Part shown: positions 48,383-60,300 of the stretch, one piece after another
How positions within the stretch are numbered: the stretch's first letter is position 1
How the letters are laid out: each line of letters starts with the position of its first letter
Source: Entamoeba invadens IP1
Taxonomy: Eukaryota; Evosea; Mastigamoebida; Endamoebidae
Direction: 5' to 3'
DNA: 64,000 nt
NCBI RefSeq assembly: GCF_000330505.1
Contig: NW_004191847.1
Span: 220,834-284,833 of the forward strand
Translations under genes and position numbers: made by a program
Notes under the pieces: generated by a model
Database searches by the model: none
What the model saw: only the letters and a program-made list of their open reading frames with translations
What the model was told of the DNA's origin: nothing

Positions 48383-50128
48383 ATGTCTACAATTGAGAGT
48401 TATCATGGCATGATAGTTTCAAAGTATTTCGATACGATAAAAGACTATATTAATCTTGAGTTTGTCTGCAAGAAATTCACAAATAATATGAAGAAGTTTC
48501 ACTTCAACCCAATTCCATTAAATTGTAAAACAATTGAATACTTTCCATGCGTCGAGACACTTCATTTGTGGCAGAAAGAAGACGAAAATTTTGACAACGG
48601 TTTTATTGTCAACACAAAATTTAATGAAGATCACAAAGGGAATGAAATATATCAAGATATTAACACAAATAAAACAAACTATTTTAAAAAGGCGTTTTAT
48701 CGAATTGTCGTGTGGTTCGGTGTCGATTTTGAAACTGTTGACAAAAACAAAGGTCGAAACATCGAGTTTAAAAACGTGACCTTCACTGAAAACAATAAAC
48801 GTAAATGTGGTGATAACATACCATTTGGCGTTACATCAATTTGTAAAAAATGTTTCTATGAATGTTACAGTCTGAACAGTGTTACAATACCATCAAGTGT
48901 GACAACAATTGGTAATGAATGTTTCTATAGTTGCAGTGGTTTGAGCAGTGTGTCAATACCAAATTGTGTCATATCAATTGGTGAAAGGTGCTTCGGTGAA
49001 TGTGATAGTCTTAGCAGTGTATCAATACCATCCAGTGTGACATCATTTGGTAAATGTTGTTTTTGTGGATGCAGCAATTTAAAAAGCATAACATTATCAT
49101 TTCATGTGACGTCACTTGGTGAAGGTTGTTTCAGGAGATGTGGCAATTTGAGTAGTTTGGCAATTCCATTGAGTGTGATATCATTTGGTGAGGAATGTTT
49201 TAATCAATGCAGCAGTCTAAGCAGTATATCAATTCCATCGAGTGTTGTATCAATTGGTGAAAGGTGTTTCTACGAATGTGACAGTCTGAACAGTGTATCA
49301 ATACCATCAAGCGTGACATTAATTGGTTCTCGTTGTTTTGGTAGCTGTGACCATCTGAGCAGTGTGTCAATACCGTTGGGTATGACATTGATTGACGAAA
49401 TGTGTTTCAGTAAATGTTACAGTCTAAGCAGTGTATCAATACCACCAAGTGTGGTGTCTATAAGTCACAGTTGTTTCGCCGAATGTTACCGTCTGAACAA
49501 TGTTTCGATACCGTCCAGTGTAACGTCGATTGGTAAAGGTTGTTTCTACGAATGCAAGAGTTTAAGTATCGTGTCAATTCCGTTTGGTGTGACAATAATT
49601 GATGATGGTTGTTTTGATAATTGCAGCAAATTGAGCAGAGTGATAATTCCATCGAGTGTTAAATCGCTTGGAGATTATTGTTTTTGTAAATGTGACAGTT
49701 TGAGCAGTGTTACAATACCACCAAGTGTAACATCAATTGGTAAAAAATGTTTCTATGAATGCAAGAATTTAAGTTCCGTGTCAATTCCGTTTGGTGTGAC
49801 AATAATTGATAATGGGTGTTTCGGTTTTTGCAGCAGTTTGAGTAACATAACAATACCATCGAGCGTGATATTATTTGGTGATGAATGTTTCAGTTGGTGT
49901 CGTAAATTAAGTGGTGTTACAATACCAACTAGTGTTATATCATTCGGGCAAATGTGTTTTTATCAATGTGATAGTCTTAGCAGTGTATCAATACCATCAA
50001 GCGTAACATCAATTGGTAAAAATTGTTTCAGTTGGTGTAGTAAGTTAAGTAGTGTAACAATACCATCAAATATGACATCATTCAGTAATTGCTGTTTTCC
50101 ATCAAACACAATCGTTAATCATGAGTAA
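48383..50128 (+). CDS. BspA-like 23-residue LRR protein, 581 aa
   Basis: The leader MSTIESYHGMIVSKYFDTIKDY to NPIPL is the F-box-like start. From about residue 152 are 18 consecutive 23-residue repeats and one partial copy, of the form SIGKGCFYECKSLSSVSIPSSVT. This is the BspA/TpLRR type, in which the two positions in CFxxC are cysteine in nearly every repeat, so two cysteines per turn may pack along the solenoid. Repeats 11-12 and 14-15 are nearly identical over the span IPFGVTIIDDGCF / IPFGVTIIDNGCF, which indicates a three-repeat (207-bp) duplication. No signal peptide. Start is the first ATG. Confidence 0.9.
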   Translation: MSTIESYHGMIVSKYFDTIKDYINLEFVCKKFTNNMKKFHFNPIPLNCKTIEYFPCVETLHLWQKEDENFDNGFIVNTKFNEDHKGNEIYQDINTNKTNYFKKAFYRIVVWFGVDFETVDKNKGRNIEFKNVTFTENNKRKCGDNIPFGVTSICKKCFYECYSLNSVTIPSSVTTIGNECFYSCSGLSSVSIPNCVISIGERCFGECDSLSSVSIPSSVTSFGKCCFCGCSNLKSITLSFHVTSLGEGCFRRCGNLSSLAIPLSVISFGEECFNQCSSLSSISIPSSVVSIGERCFYECDSLNSVSIPSSVTLIGSRCFGSCDHLSSVSIPLGMTLIDEMCFSKCYSLSSVSIPPSVVSISHSCFAECYRLNNVSIPSSVTSIGKGCFYECKSLSIVSIPFGVTIIDDGCFDNCSKLSRVIIPSSVKSLGDYCFCKCDSLSSVTIPPSVTSIGKKCFYECKNLSSVSIPFGVTIIDNGCFGFCSSLSNITIPSSVILFGDECFSWCRKLSGVTIPTSVISFGQMCFYQCDSLSSVSIPSSVTSIGKNCFSWCSKLSSVTIPSNMTSFSNCCFPSNTIVNHE

Positions 50129-50634
50129 TTCTGTTAATTGAATCATTACGATTTTGTTGATAAATTTGTAAAAATTAATACAGTCATTCACATGTTGTCA
50201 GAGTGGTATGTGCTTTTGAAATACTAAAGTCGGCCAATTACTTTCATCTGTTTTTACAATGAGTTTACTTTTAAATTGTTGACACATAACACCTTAATAA
50301 TTTAAACTATTTTATAGTAATAAATATAATCATAATCAAGACAATTATGATTCAATTTAATTTTATTTTGTTTTTTAGAACACTATTTTAACCCATTATT
50401 ATATTTTGATTTAACCATAATTCAACTATCCTGTATGTTATTTTCCTAAAAAAACAAAAACACTATTGTTTTTAGTAATATTGATCAGTTGGGGGTTTAG
50501 TATGTTGGCGAGTTAATGTATATCTTTTTTACAAGTCAATTAAAATTCTATTTTAAAAAAATTGTTTTTTTTATAATTTCAAACGTTTTCTTATCTAAGA
50601 AAATGTTTTTTAAAACATCAAAAAACACAAATAA
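50129..50634. other. Intergenic AT-rich region between convergent genes
   Basis: Convergent end of the LRR gene and of the TMK gene. AT-rich, with no gene seen. The plus frame 50516-50827 overlaps the TMK end in antisense and is a shadow. Confidence 0.5.
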
Positions 50635-53600
50635 TCATAAATTAAATTCTTTTTGCAAGTCGTTAACAAAATCTTCTATTGATATTCTTTCTTTTGGATT
50701 TTGTTTCCAAGACTTTTCCAATATATTGAAAATACGATCATTCATCGATTCTGGTTTTTCCAATCGATTACCGTTAATAACAAACTCTGCAATTTTCCAA
50801 GGAAATTTGAATTCTTTCTTTTTATAAGCTTCTTCCCAACTCATACACTCGAACATAAAAATAGCTAGAGAATACATATCTGCACTTTCTGTATATTTCT
50901 CTTTGTTTAACACCTCGGGTGCCATATACACCGGTGTTCCAATTCCTTTAGTGAATGTCATATTAGAAATCATTTGATTGACATTTCTACTACTTCCAAA
51001 ATCAGTCAATTTGGCATTGATTTTTTCTGTGTAATTTAATGAGAAAATTAGAACGTTGTCTGGTTTAATGTCACGATGTAAGATCCCATTTGAATGTAAG
51101 TATTGTACTCCCATTGCTGCGTCAAGACAGATTTTAATTCTGAGCTTTTCACATATTTCACACGCCTCTTTATGATCCATTAAATCTTTCAAACTTCCAA
51201 ATTGAGCATATTCTGTGACCATACAAACTTTTGAAGGTACAAAAACGGCTCCATAAAAATGGACGATATAGTCGCTTCTGAATTTGTTTAACATGTTAAC
51301 TTCATTTTCAAAATCGTCAACAATTTTCTCATCAATTTCTTTGCTCTTTTCATTTTTATTATTTGAATCCATTTTTAAATTATTTTTAGGTGTTTCATTG
51401 GTAGAAAGTTGATTTAAATTGCTTTTTTCGTTATTTTGATATGAAAATTTTAGTCGTTTTATTGCAACATCATTTCCTCTGTATTTACCTTTATAAACCA
51501 TTCCAAATGTGCCTTCCCCTATTTTCTTTTCTTCTTTTAATTCGTGGTAATCAATTCGAGTTGACATCTTTGTTGTTGCGCGAATTTTGATCAACACGAC
51601 TTCTTCTTTCCCTTCTACAACGTCAAGACATACACATGCAATTTCGTCCTCAATTTGTGAAGAAAAATTTGGTGTTATAAACATTTCAAATTCGCACGCA
51701 CAATTCTTTTTGAGAGTAACAAGTCGAGGTTCAGTCCGTATAGTGTATTGGTCACAATTTTGTTTCACAGTGAATTGAATTTTCAGCGAGTTGTCACCTT
51801 TATTTCCAACACAGAAAAGTTCTCGACTTTCTACATTCACATCAATATCATTCTCCGTCTCTCCGAAAAATTCCAAAACACTCTTATTGCTGCATATCTT
51901 ATTTGTGATCGTTTTAAATACGACATTCGACTTTTTCATGTTGAATACACACACTTTAGAAGCCTCTATTTGAGCCTTTTTGTGTTGTCTAAAGAAGAAT
52001 AAAAAGATGATAGTTATTGTTATCCCAATGATTAAAACAAAGAATATGACAAGTATGGGTACTCCAACTTTCACAAAAAGTTTCTTGTTTTCAATACAAG
52101 AAAGTCCATCATCACTCAGTTCATAATTATTTTCACATTCGGTACAATAATTATTCGAAGCTTTTATACAAAATTCAGCTATTGAATATGGTTTACACAT
52201 TCCATTAAATAAAATGTAATTGTCTTGACATAATGTGCAAATACTCTCTGAAGTACAATTAAGACATTCAAATGGGCAAGAATAACACTTTGAATTAACA
52301 ACATTTATATAATATTTGTCTTCACACAATGTACACCCACTTTTGGTTTTATTCAAACAGTTTGTAAGAAGGTCAAATGGTTGACAAAGTGCAAATTCGC
52401 TTGGTATCAAAAAGTAGTTGTCAACACATGATAGGCATTTGGATATTTCTGAACATGTTTCACAAGAAGAATCACATTTCACACAATCGTTCCTTTCTTT
52501 GAAATATCCACGTTTACATATAGCACATCCTACATCGTGTGGCATTGAAAGGTCACATCGTGTGTGTAAATCACTTGCCAATTCACATTTATTCTGTACA
52601 TTTAAAAAGTATATTTTGTTTTCACATGATAGGCAATATGTCGAATTAAAACAATTTACACAAGAATCACCACAAGGCATACATAAATTATTTAATAAAT
52701 AATATTTTTCTTCACATTTAATACACCCTTTTGTACTTTGAAGTATGCAATGTGTTTCATTTTCGTATTTTATGTTTGATTGCTTTATTAAATTATTTAT
52801 ATTTTGTTTTGTTGTTTCCATTGTTGGTATTTGTTTTTGGAGAACGCAATTATTTGTATATAAAATAAATGTATTAACACATTCATAATACATGAAAGAG
52901 CCATCTTGTTTTTCAACAAAATACTTGACGTTGTTTGAATTTGTTATACAAAATTTGTGGTCTTCATCAATATTTGTTCCTCTGCAAAATTCTTCTGGAC
53001 ACATCAAACATGAAATCCCATTTGATTTTTGACAATTGTGCATTTTCATTTGAACACATTCATTGGAAATTAATACAAAATTATTATCGCATTTTATGCA
53101 TTCATTTCTGTCATAGAGAACACAATTTGGTATTTCCGATAAAACACACAAATTATTTGAGATAATAAAATTGTTATTTGATGAACATTTCAAACAATCA
53201 CTTTGTTGTACTTTAACACAATTATCATCTTTAAAACACGTATTTTGATGGATATCAATGATCTCATTTTCTTCACAGTTAATTCGATTTAAAACAGACC
53301 CAATCATTGTACATCGTTGTTTACTATTGTCACTTAAAATTATATTTTCAGAACAAATATTACATGTGTTATTTATATTTAAATATTCACCATTAATACA
53401 CTTGTAAAATATTCCATTTTTTATATAAAAATTCCCTTTTTGCATTTCACATAAAATAGGTGCTGTTTTTAATGTATTATCCAAACAATTCAAGCAAGTA
53501 CTTTTTGAATGTTCATTAATAAAATATTTACAATTCATCCCATTGTTTTCACAAGTCCCTCTCAGTGTTATCCCACTCGAACATTCTTCACATGATGTTT

Positions 53601-55743
53601 GTGAATAAGTTAAACAATTTGAATTTTTTGCTTGACATGTTTGATTTGTCAGATAATAATTAGTATCACATGCTAAACATTTATCAACTAAAACCTGTTT
53701 TAAACAACCAGAAATTGTGTTTGGTCTGCAACCTTTTGTTAAGTTTGAATAATATGTAATTAATGGACATAATACACAATTTCCGTTCGAATCGACAATG
53801 TAAGGTTCGTAACATTCAGTGCATTTAATTGTATTTGTTGAACTCGAGTAATTTTCTGTTTCTTTGCATGTTTTGCAATTAACAATTTTATTGTAACAAA
53901 ATTGACAAGTATTTTGTGAATTTTGATATTTGAATGAAGGACAAACACAGATACCAGAACTTACAATAAAATCGCCTGTACATGAAGTACATTCTTCTTT
54001 TGCTGGATTACACCTGAAGCAGTTTTCAATTTCTACACACGAATGACAAGTTTTGTTCTTTGGAAAGTAGAGATCCTGGCACAAAGTGCAGCCATCTAAA
54101 GTATCACATGATGTACATTTATCATGACAAGGTAAACAAGTGTATTCATATAAATAAGTCTTATCTAAACATGTCAAACAAGTACTCTCGGTATTTTTAC
54201 ATGTTTGACAAACAGAAGAACATTTGTTGCAAATGCCAGCATCATTGTAATATCCATCTAAACACTGTGTACACATCTCTGGATATGCCATACAATGACC
54301 AACCATACAATTATCACATGTAAGACATTGGTTGTTTATAAGGTATCTTTCTCCTTCAACACATGAAGTACATGTTGTCGACTTGGAACAGTTGTAACAT
54401 GTTGAATTACACTCAGAACATGTATACGAATTTAAATAAAAGTGGTCATAACAAGACGTGCATTTTGTTTCTTTCTCTTTGCAAGTTTTGCAATTTGGAT
54501 CGCATTGAATACATTTCAAAAACAAAAAATAACCAGAAATATAATAACCATCTTTACACGACGAACAATACATATCATTTGAACATTTCATACACCCTTC
54601 CATACATTCAAAACACGCATAATTGAACAAATAAAAACCGCCATCACAAGTATAACACTTCGTGCTCGATGTACAATAACTACAATTTGAACTACATTGA
54701 TTACAAGTGGAAGTTGTTTTATTATAATAATAGCCATCGTTACAAGATGTACAATTTAAATTGGTTGGGCCATTACAGTTATTACATATACTATCACATT
54801 CAAGACATTTCCCAGTTTTAGTTGAAGAGTTTAAAGTTACTAAGTAAAAATGACTATTACACGTTGTACAATTTTCTTTGAAATCACCTTTACAATTTTC
54901 ACATGACAAATGGCATGCGAAACATTGATTATTTGAAAGATAATCTCCTGTATAACATTTAGTACAATATGTGCTTGAACCCGAACATGAGTAACAAGAG
55001 GAATCACATTTATAACACGTTCCAGATGTTTTATAATAATGTGTTGCACAACTATTGCAATTAGAAGATCCTGCTCCAGTGCATGTACTACAAGCCGCAC
55101 TACATGAATTACACGTTGAACTTGACAAATAATAACCTCCATAACATGAAGTGCAAACAGATGATGATGTGCATCCAGAACATCCAGTTGTACATATAGT
55201 ACAAGTTGTTGAATCAGAAAAATAATAATTGGATGCACAAGAAGTACAGTCTGAACTTGTTGATCCAGTGCACGTTTTGCATGCTGTGTTACAACTTGGA
55301 CATGATGAACTTTGAGGGTAATGCCCATCTGTACATGCTGTACAAGTATCATTTTCACAATTTGTACAATAGCTGGAACATGCTGATTTAATACCCGTTT
55401 TACTCGAACCATTTTTAATTTGTGTTTCTTTCATGTGATATTGCGAAAGATTTTGAAAAGAATTATCGGTAGTAGAATACAAAAAAATTGTGTTTTTGGT
55501 TTCGAAAATTAAATCGAATTGTGTATTATTAGTAATGATGTGAAGGGTTGTTTCTTTGTCACAAATACAAGAAAACCCATTGAACAATCCATCCAAGTTT
55601 ATTATATTACTTGAAATACTCCATTTATATTCTTGTTTGCACTCTTCATAAAGTGTTTCACATGAAAGAGAGTCTTGGTATTTACACCATTTTAGTTGTT
55701 TGGAATCAGTTAAAATAAAGAATAAAACGAAGAGGAGTATCAT
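50635..55743 (-). CDS. Transmembrane receptor kinase (TMK), CXXC-rich, 1702 aa
   Basis: The frame is open upstream to 55896, but the ATG at 55743 opens a signal peptide MILLFVLFFILTDSKQLKWC and is chosen. Parts in order: signal 1-14; an N-terminal domain of about 100 residues with few cysteines; CXXC-rich repeats about 118-1215 (short and Ser/Cys/Tyr/Asn-rich at first); a transmembrane helix about 1221-1250; an MSP/PapD-like module about 1310-1393; a kinase domain from 1404. The kinase has GEGTFG, VAIK, HRDIKPDN, DFG and GTPVYMAPE. A Ser/Asn/Lys-rich insert of about 45 residues sits between the lysine strand and helix C, unlike the other two TMKs here. It has no introns. The kinase C-lobe is nearly identical to the divergent TMK at 57335, so the pair is a recent duplication. 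Confidence 0.93.
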   Translation of the reverse strand: MILLFVLFFILTDSKQLKWCKYQDSLSCETLYEECKQEYKWSISSNIINLDGLFNGFSCICDKETTLHIITNNTQFDLIFETKNTIFLYSTTDNSFQNLSQYHMKETQIKNGSSKTGIKSACSSYCTNCENDTCTACTDGHYPQSSSCPSCNTACKTCTGSTSSDCTSCASNYYFSDSTTCTICTTGCSGCTSSSVCTSCYGGYYLSSSTCNSCSAACSTCTGAGSSNCNSCATHYYKTSGTCYKCDSSCYSCSGSSTYCTKCYTGDYLSNNQCFACHLSCENCKGDFKENCTTCNSHFYLVTLNSSTKTGKCLECDSICNNCNGPTNLNCTSCNDGYYYNKTTSTCNQCSSNCSYCTSSTKCYTCDGGFYLFNYACFECMEGCMKCSNDMYCSSCKDGYYISGYFLFLKCIQCDPNCKTCKEKETKCTSCYDHFYLNSYTCSECNSTCYNCSKSTTCTSCVEGERYLINNQCLTCDNCMVGHCMAYPEMCTQCLDGYYNDAGICNKCSSVCQTCKNTESTCLTCLDKTYLYEYTCLPCHDKCTSCDTLDGCTLCQDLYFPKNKTCHSCVEIENCFRCNPAKEECTSCTGDFIVSSGICVCPSFKYQNSQNTCQFCYNKIVNCKTCKETENYSSSTNTIKCTECYEPYIVDSNGNCVLCPLITYYSNLTKGCRPNTISGCLKQVLVDKCLACDTNYYLTNQTCQAKNSNCLTYSQTSCEECSSGITLRGTCENNGMNCKYFINEHSKSTCLNCLDNTLKTAPILCEMQKGNFYIKNGIFYKCINGEYLNINNTCNICSENIILSDNSKQRCTMIGSVLNRINCEENEIIDIHQNTCFKDDNCVKVQQSDCLKCSSNNNFIISNNLCVLSEIPNCVLYDRNECIKCDNNFVLISNECVQMKMHNCQKSNGISCLMCPEEFCRGTNIDEDHKFCITNSNNVKYFVEKQDGSFMYYECVNTFILYTNNCVLQKQIPTMETTKQNINNLIKQSNIKYENETHCILQSTKGCIKCEEKYYLLNNLCMPCGDSCVNCFNSTYCLSCENKIYFLNVQNKCELASDLHTRCDLSMPHDVGCAICKRGYFKERNDCVKCDSSCETCSEISKCLSCVDNYFLIPSEFALCQPFDLLTNCLNKTKSGCTLCEDKYYINVVNSKCYSCPFECLNCTSESICTLCQDNYILFNGMCKPYSIAEFCIKASNNYCTECENNYELSDDGLSCIENKKLFVKVGVPILVIFFVLIIGITITIIFLFFFRQHKKAQIEASKVCVFNMKKSNVVFKTITNKICSNKSVLEFFGETENDIDVNVESRELFCVGNKGDNSLKIQFTVKQNCDQYTIRTEPRLVTLKKNCACEFEMFITPNFSSQIEDEIACVCLDVVEGKEEVVLIKIRATTKMSTRIDYHELKEEKKIGEGTFGMVYKGKYRGNDVAIKRLKFSYQNNEKSNLNQLSTNETPKNNLKMDSNNKNEKSKEIDEKIVDDFENEVNMLNKFRSDYIVHFYGAVFVPSKVCMVTEYAQFGSLKDLMDHKEACEICEKLRIKICLDAAMGVQYLHSNGILHRDIKPDNVLIFSLNYTEKINAKLTDFGSSRNVNQMISNMTFTKGIGTPVYMAPEVLNKEKYTESADMYSLAIFMFECMSWEEAYKKKEFKFPWKIAEFVINGNRLEKPESMNDRIFNILEKSWKQNPKERISIEDFVNDLQKEFNL

Positions 55744-57334
55744 CTGTAGAGTTTTGGTAAATAAATTTATTGTTTTTAATTGAAAATATAATCCATTTTT
55801 ATAAAGTAATATTTGATTCGTTTTTTTTGTCTGTTCGATTTTCAATTGTTTTATAATTAATGTAAAATACTTTTTAAAAAATAATAAAAAACTCAAATAA
55901 GCATCTTGGTCTTATTTTCACAATTTGAATAAAAATTGTGAAAATTAAAAAAAAAAATAAAAAACGATAACACTGTGATATTAAATTATGATTTTAATAA
56001 CTTTTTTGTTTTAATTGTTATTATCCGATTTCAGTTGTATTTTTGTTTAAAATGTTGGGATAAAAATAAATGTTAAATGCATTTGGTGTGAAACTAATCG
56101 AGATATCCAAAAAACTGCTTTTTATCATAATACTATATATTATAATAATTTAATTATTTATAATTGAATTTTATATAATAACATTTAAAACATTTTTTAA
56201 AACTAATCTATAAAATATAATTAAGATTTATCTAAAAATAATAAACTTTAATTTTAACAATAATTATAATAATTTTTAAAAATTCAATTTACAAAAATTG
56301 AATTTTTTAGAATGTTTATAATTCGAAATGCAGAACATTTTAAACATTTAAATTTTTTGACACTTTCAAAACCCAAAGTTATTAAAAAAATAAAAAAAAA
56401 TGTTTTAATAATTTTAAACTTGTTTTTTGAATAACTTTTTTAACTTAAATTAACCTATAACCGAGCACTGATTATTGAAAATTAAATCAAAAACAATTTT
56501 TTGAATGAAAATGTTTTAATTCAAACTTGCAAAATACCATACATTACACGTCAATCCACTATTCAAATTTTTATACAATCATACCAACAACAATAATTAC
56601 TAAAATATTACCATGTTGGTGGCAATCAAATGATAATAAAGGTTTTAAAAGAATATCAAACATTTCGAAATATCAATTAGATCATAATTTTTATCCTTAG
56701 CTTTTGTTTAGTTCCAGATTCAGCACAACACCAAAGAGTAAAAAGTGATTTATTTACAGCATGAGTAAAGTACTTTTCTTAGACTATCATTATAAATAAT
56801 ATCAATTTGAAAAAAAGCACATATATTTTCGGCAAAAACAATGTTTTGGTAAAAAAGCAAAACATAAACTTATTGTTATAATATTTCAATTTTATACATG
56901 TTAAAAACAAATGAATAAAGTGTTTTAAATGTTTTAATGTTTTAATTTTTTTTATTGTTTTCTTGATTCTTGATGAAAATTCCACAGAAATCATAGTAAT
57001 TTTGTTATTAAAAAATAATATCAATATAGTTGTAATTTAATTATTTTTGGTTTTGAGAATTTTTTTATTTGTAAAATAATTTGAAATAATTGTTTTAAAG
57101 TTTTAAAGGAACAAAAACAATTAAAGGAAATAACAATTTTTATCATAATAATAAATATTATTATTAGTTTTTTTATCTGTAGAAAAAGAAAATTCCAAAG
57201 AAGTTTCTTGGAAATTAAAAAAATCGAATTCGAAACAAAGAACAAAACAACAATAAAAAAACTACAAGAAATTCCGTGTTTTTTTATCATTTTTTTTCTG
57301 AAGAACCCCAAAAAACTCGAAAGAAAAACATTGA
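55744..57334. other. Divergent intergenic region between two TMK genes
   Basis: About 1.6 kb, AT-rich, with frequent poly-A and poly-T. It contains both promoters of the divergent TMK pair. No open frame has coding character. Frames 56779-57024 and 57021-57311 (minus) are Phe/Ile/Lys-rich and are rejected. I see no clear GAAC or TATA element near either start. Confidence 0.5.
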
Positions 57335-60300
57335 ATGAGACCTTCCATTGGTATCGTGTTACTGAGTATTGCTATTTCAACAACTGCAAACTTTGATTGG
57401 TGTGAAGAAAATGGGGTTATCAAGTATGGTTATTTTAACAATTGTACAAAAGACTATTGGTCAGTAAACAATAGTGTGGTATACTTTAGTGATGAAGCAT
57501 TAAATTTTAATTTTAAAAACGGGTGTTGTCAAAGCAATACAAAGACGTTTGAAAATTTGAACGATTCAAACACAAAAGAAAAGGGACTTTATTTCATAGA
57601 AGAAGGTGTACAACTTAAAACTCTTTATATTAGAGTTAAAGATCCAAACACAAGAATACGAATAGGAGAAAATCATCGTCCCGAAGGACTTTTCGTGTAC
57701 TTTGGTTGTAGAAACGAATGTAGAAAAAATGTTGATGACGGGCATAGGACAGCTCCAGTAGTTCAAAAGAAAGGTTTAATATTGTTTTCAGAAATTGACG
57801 AAAAGTTTTATATTTTAATTACTAGAATTGATACAACCAATATACCATATTTATATATTTCTGGTAATGTCAAACAAACAATTAATATACTATTTGAACG
57901 GCCAATAAATCCTGGGGGGAAATATTCCAAAATGCGATATTTGTTTACTGGACCTGAAACAAATACAGTGACCTTTTATAATAGTTTTACGATTGGTGAA
58001 GCCAAATCTGTTTGTGAAAGAAATAACATTCATCGTTATTTGTTGTTTTTACCAACAGAAACCAATTCAGGAAATTTTCAAAACACCAATTGTACTTGTG
58101 TTCCAAATTCTAATGAATTGTTAAATGAATATTCTTGGAATTACCCCGATTGTAGATACAACCATTCTCTTTTTGATTTAGATATTCAAAAATTTAAAAA
58201 TTATGAAAATGAAATTATTGTTGAATTATATGAGTGGTATCGCCTATTACAATCTGAAAGTGTAAAATACACATTCAAACCAAAAAACGAAGACCAATAT
58301 TTTTATATGAAATTTGAAATATTAAAAATAGAAGAAGATTATGAAGTCACATTTGAAATGCCCGTAAACATCACAACTTTAGAAATATATTCATTTGGAA
58401 AATATTACTTTAAAAATGGTCTTGAAGTCCAACAAGTTACTCTTAATCAAGATTTTAAAAATACAATTCTCTTCGCTGTGAATGGAATGTTCATTGAAAA
58501 GAAAACAAGTCTATTAACACAATGTGGAAAAAGAGTTTTTAAAAAAGGAAGTGATGATTACATGTGTTATTGTAATTACACAAATGGAGCTTTTTATTAT
58601 AACAGAGATGGTTATTATATTACAGATGATTGTTTATACCCAAAAGAATTGGATTTGACTCTTCAAATAAATTCAAGTGAATATGCCATCGAAGGAAATC
58701 AATATTGGAATAAAATCAACTTATTAGTGAATGAAGTCACTATTTTAGTTAATAATGGTTTGACTGAACAATTTTTAATTGAAACCAATAACATTTCTAT
58801 TCAAACTATTTTGAACATCCAAACAAATTTAAAAGTGAATGAAGTGATAGAAGTTGGAGAAAATGCTCACATTTCTGTGAGTAATAATGCCATTTTGAAA
58901 TTTGATGAAAATTCCACAATTTCCTTTCAAACAATCAGAGAGAGTAAAAATATCAATGGAATTATTACAGTCGAAGGAAACAGCACAATAGACTTCCCGA
59001 ACCCAATTAATAATGAACGTCCATTGCTATCATTCGAACAAAATTTTTCTTCTTGTTTTGAGTTTATTTCATTTGAAAAGGAACAACAAACTCTTTTGTT
59101 TAAAAACACTAAAAATGAACAACTGCTTGGTGGAAAATTGTTGAGAATATGTCCAAATGACATAGAATTTGACTATAATGTTCTTTGCATTTTAATAAAA
59201 GATAATATGACTGACTTTATGAGTTATGAAAGAAATGTTCTTCACTGTCCACTTTCAAATGAAAATGCAACAATTCTAATAAAAACTGAAATCTTTAGAC
59301 AATCAGAAGATTTCAATGGTGTTTTTACACAAGAAAATAATGTTCTCTCTTATACACAACAAAGCATTTTCAAAGCAAAGTTTTATCAAAATGAACAAAA
59401 AGTTGTATATATAACAAATGACTCACAAGATGGTGGCTCTCTTCTTTTTACTCAAAACACTTCGAAACTTCTTTTAGGTGATGAAATTGGGTTTGCAGAA
59501 GTTGTCACTCCAAATTCTCTTAAAAGTAAAAGTTATGATACGGTGGTGGAAATTGAAATCTCAGTAGAAAATGGATGTAGAGTTTTTAATGTTTCTTCTG
59601 ATATTGAAAGCAAATGTTTGATATGTAAAAAAGATTACTATTATTATAGTTCCAATTCTTCATGTGAGAAAATTGATGATAAATGTTCGACTTATTATGA
59701 TAACAGCACAATATCCTTTTGTCAAAAATGTCCGACGGGATTTGAACCAAATAAAGGCACATGTTTAGAATGTCCACAGAATTGTCTTCGTTGTGTTGAA
59801 CACAAGTGCGTCTCATGTGAAACTGATTATTATTACAATGAAAGTGGTGAGTGTTTTCCAATTACTTATAATAACAACACAATGTTAATTTATCACCAAA
59901 ATGTTTTAAAATGTTCAGAAGGATTTTATGTTTCGAATGGACATTGTGAATTATGTCCCGAAAATTGCGTTTCATGTCGAGTAAAACAAAGTGTTTTATT
60001 GTGTGAAATTTGTAACACAAAAAGTCTGTTAAAAGAAAATGATACAGCAACATTTTGTGAATTACAAAAGAACGCGAATTTGACAACAACATCATCAACA
60101 ATTATTTGTGAAAAAATGTATTTCCTAAACTTTAGCAACACATGTGAAAAGTGTTCTGAATATTATGGCGTTTTTTGTGAGATTTGTGACACAACTCAAT
60201 GTATCAAATGCTCTTCAAATGGGGTCTTAAATAACTCAGGAATTTGTGTAGAAAAATCCCCAAGTTATTGTACATCAACAAGTAATACATATTGCGAGGC

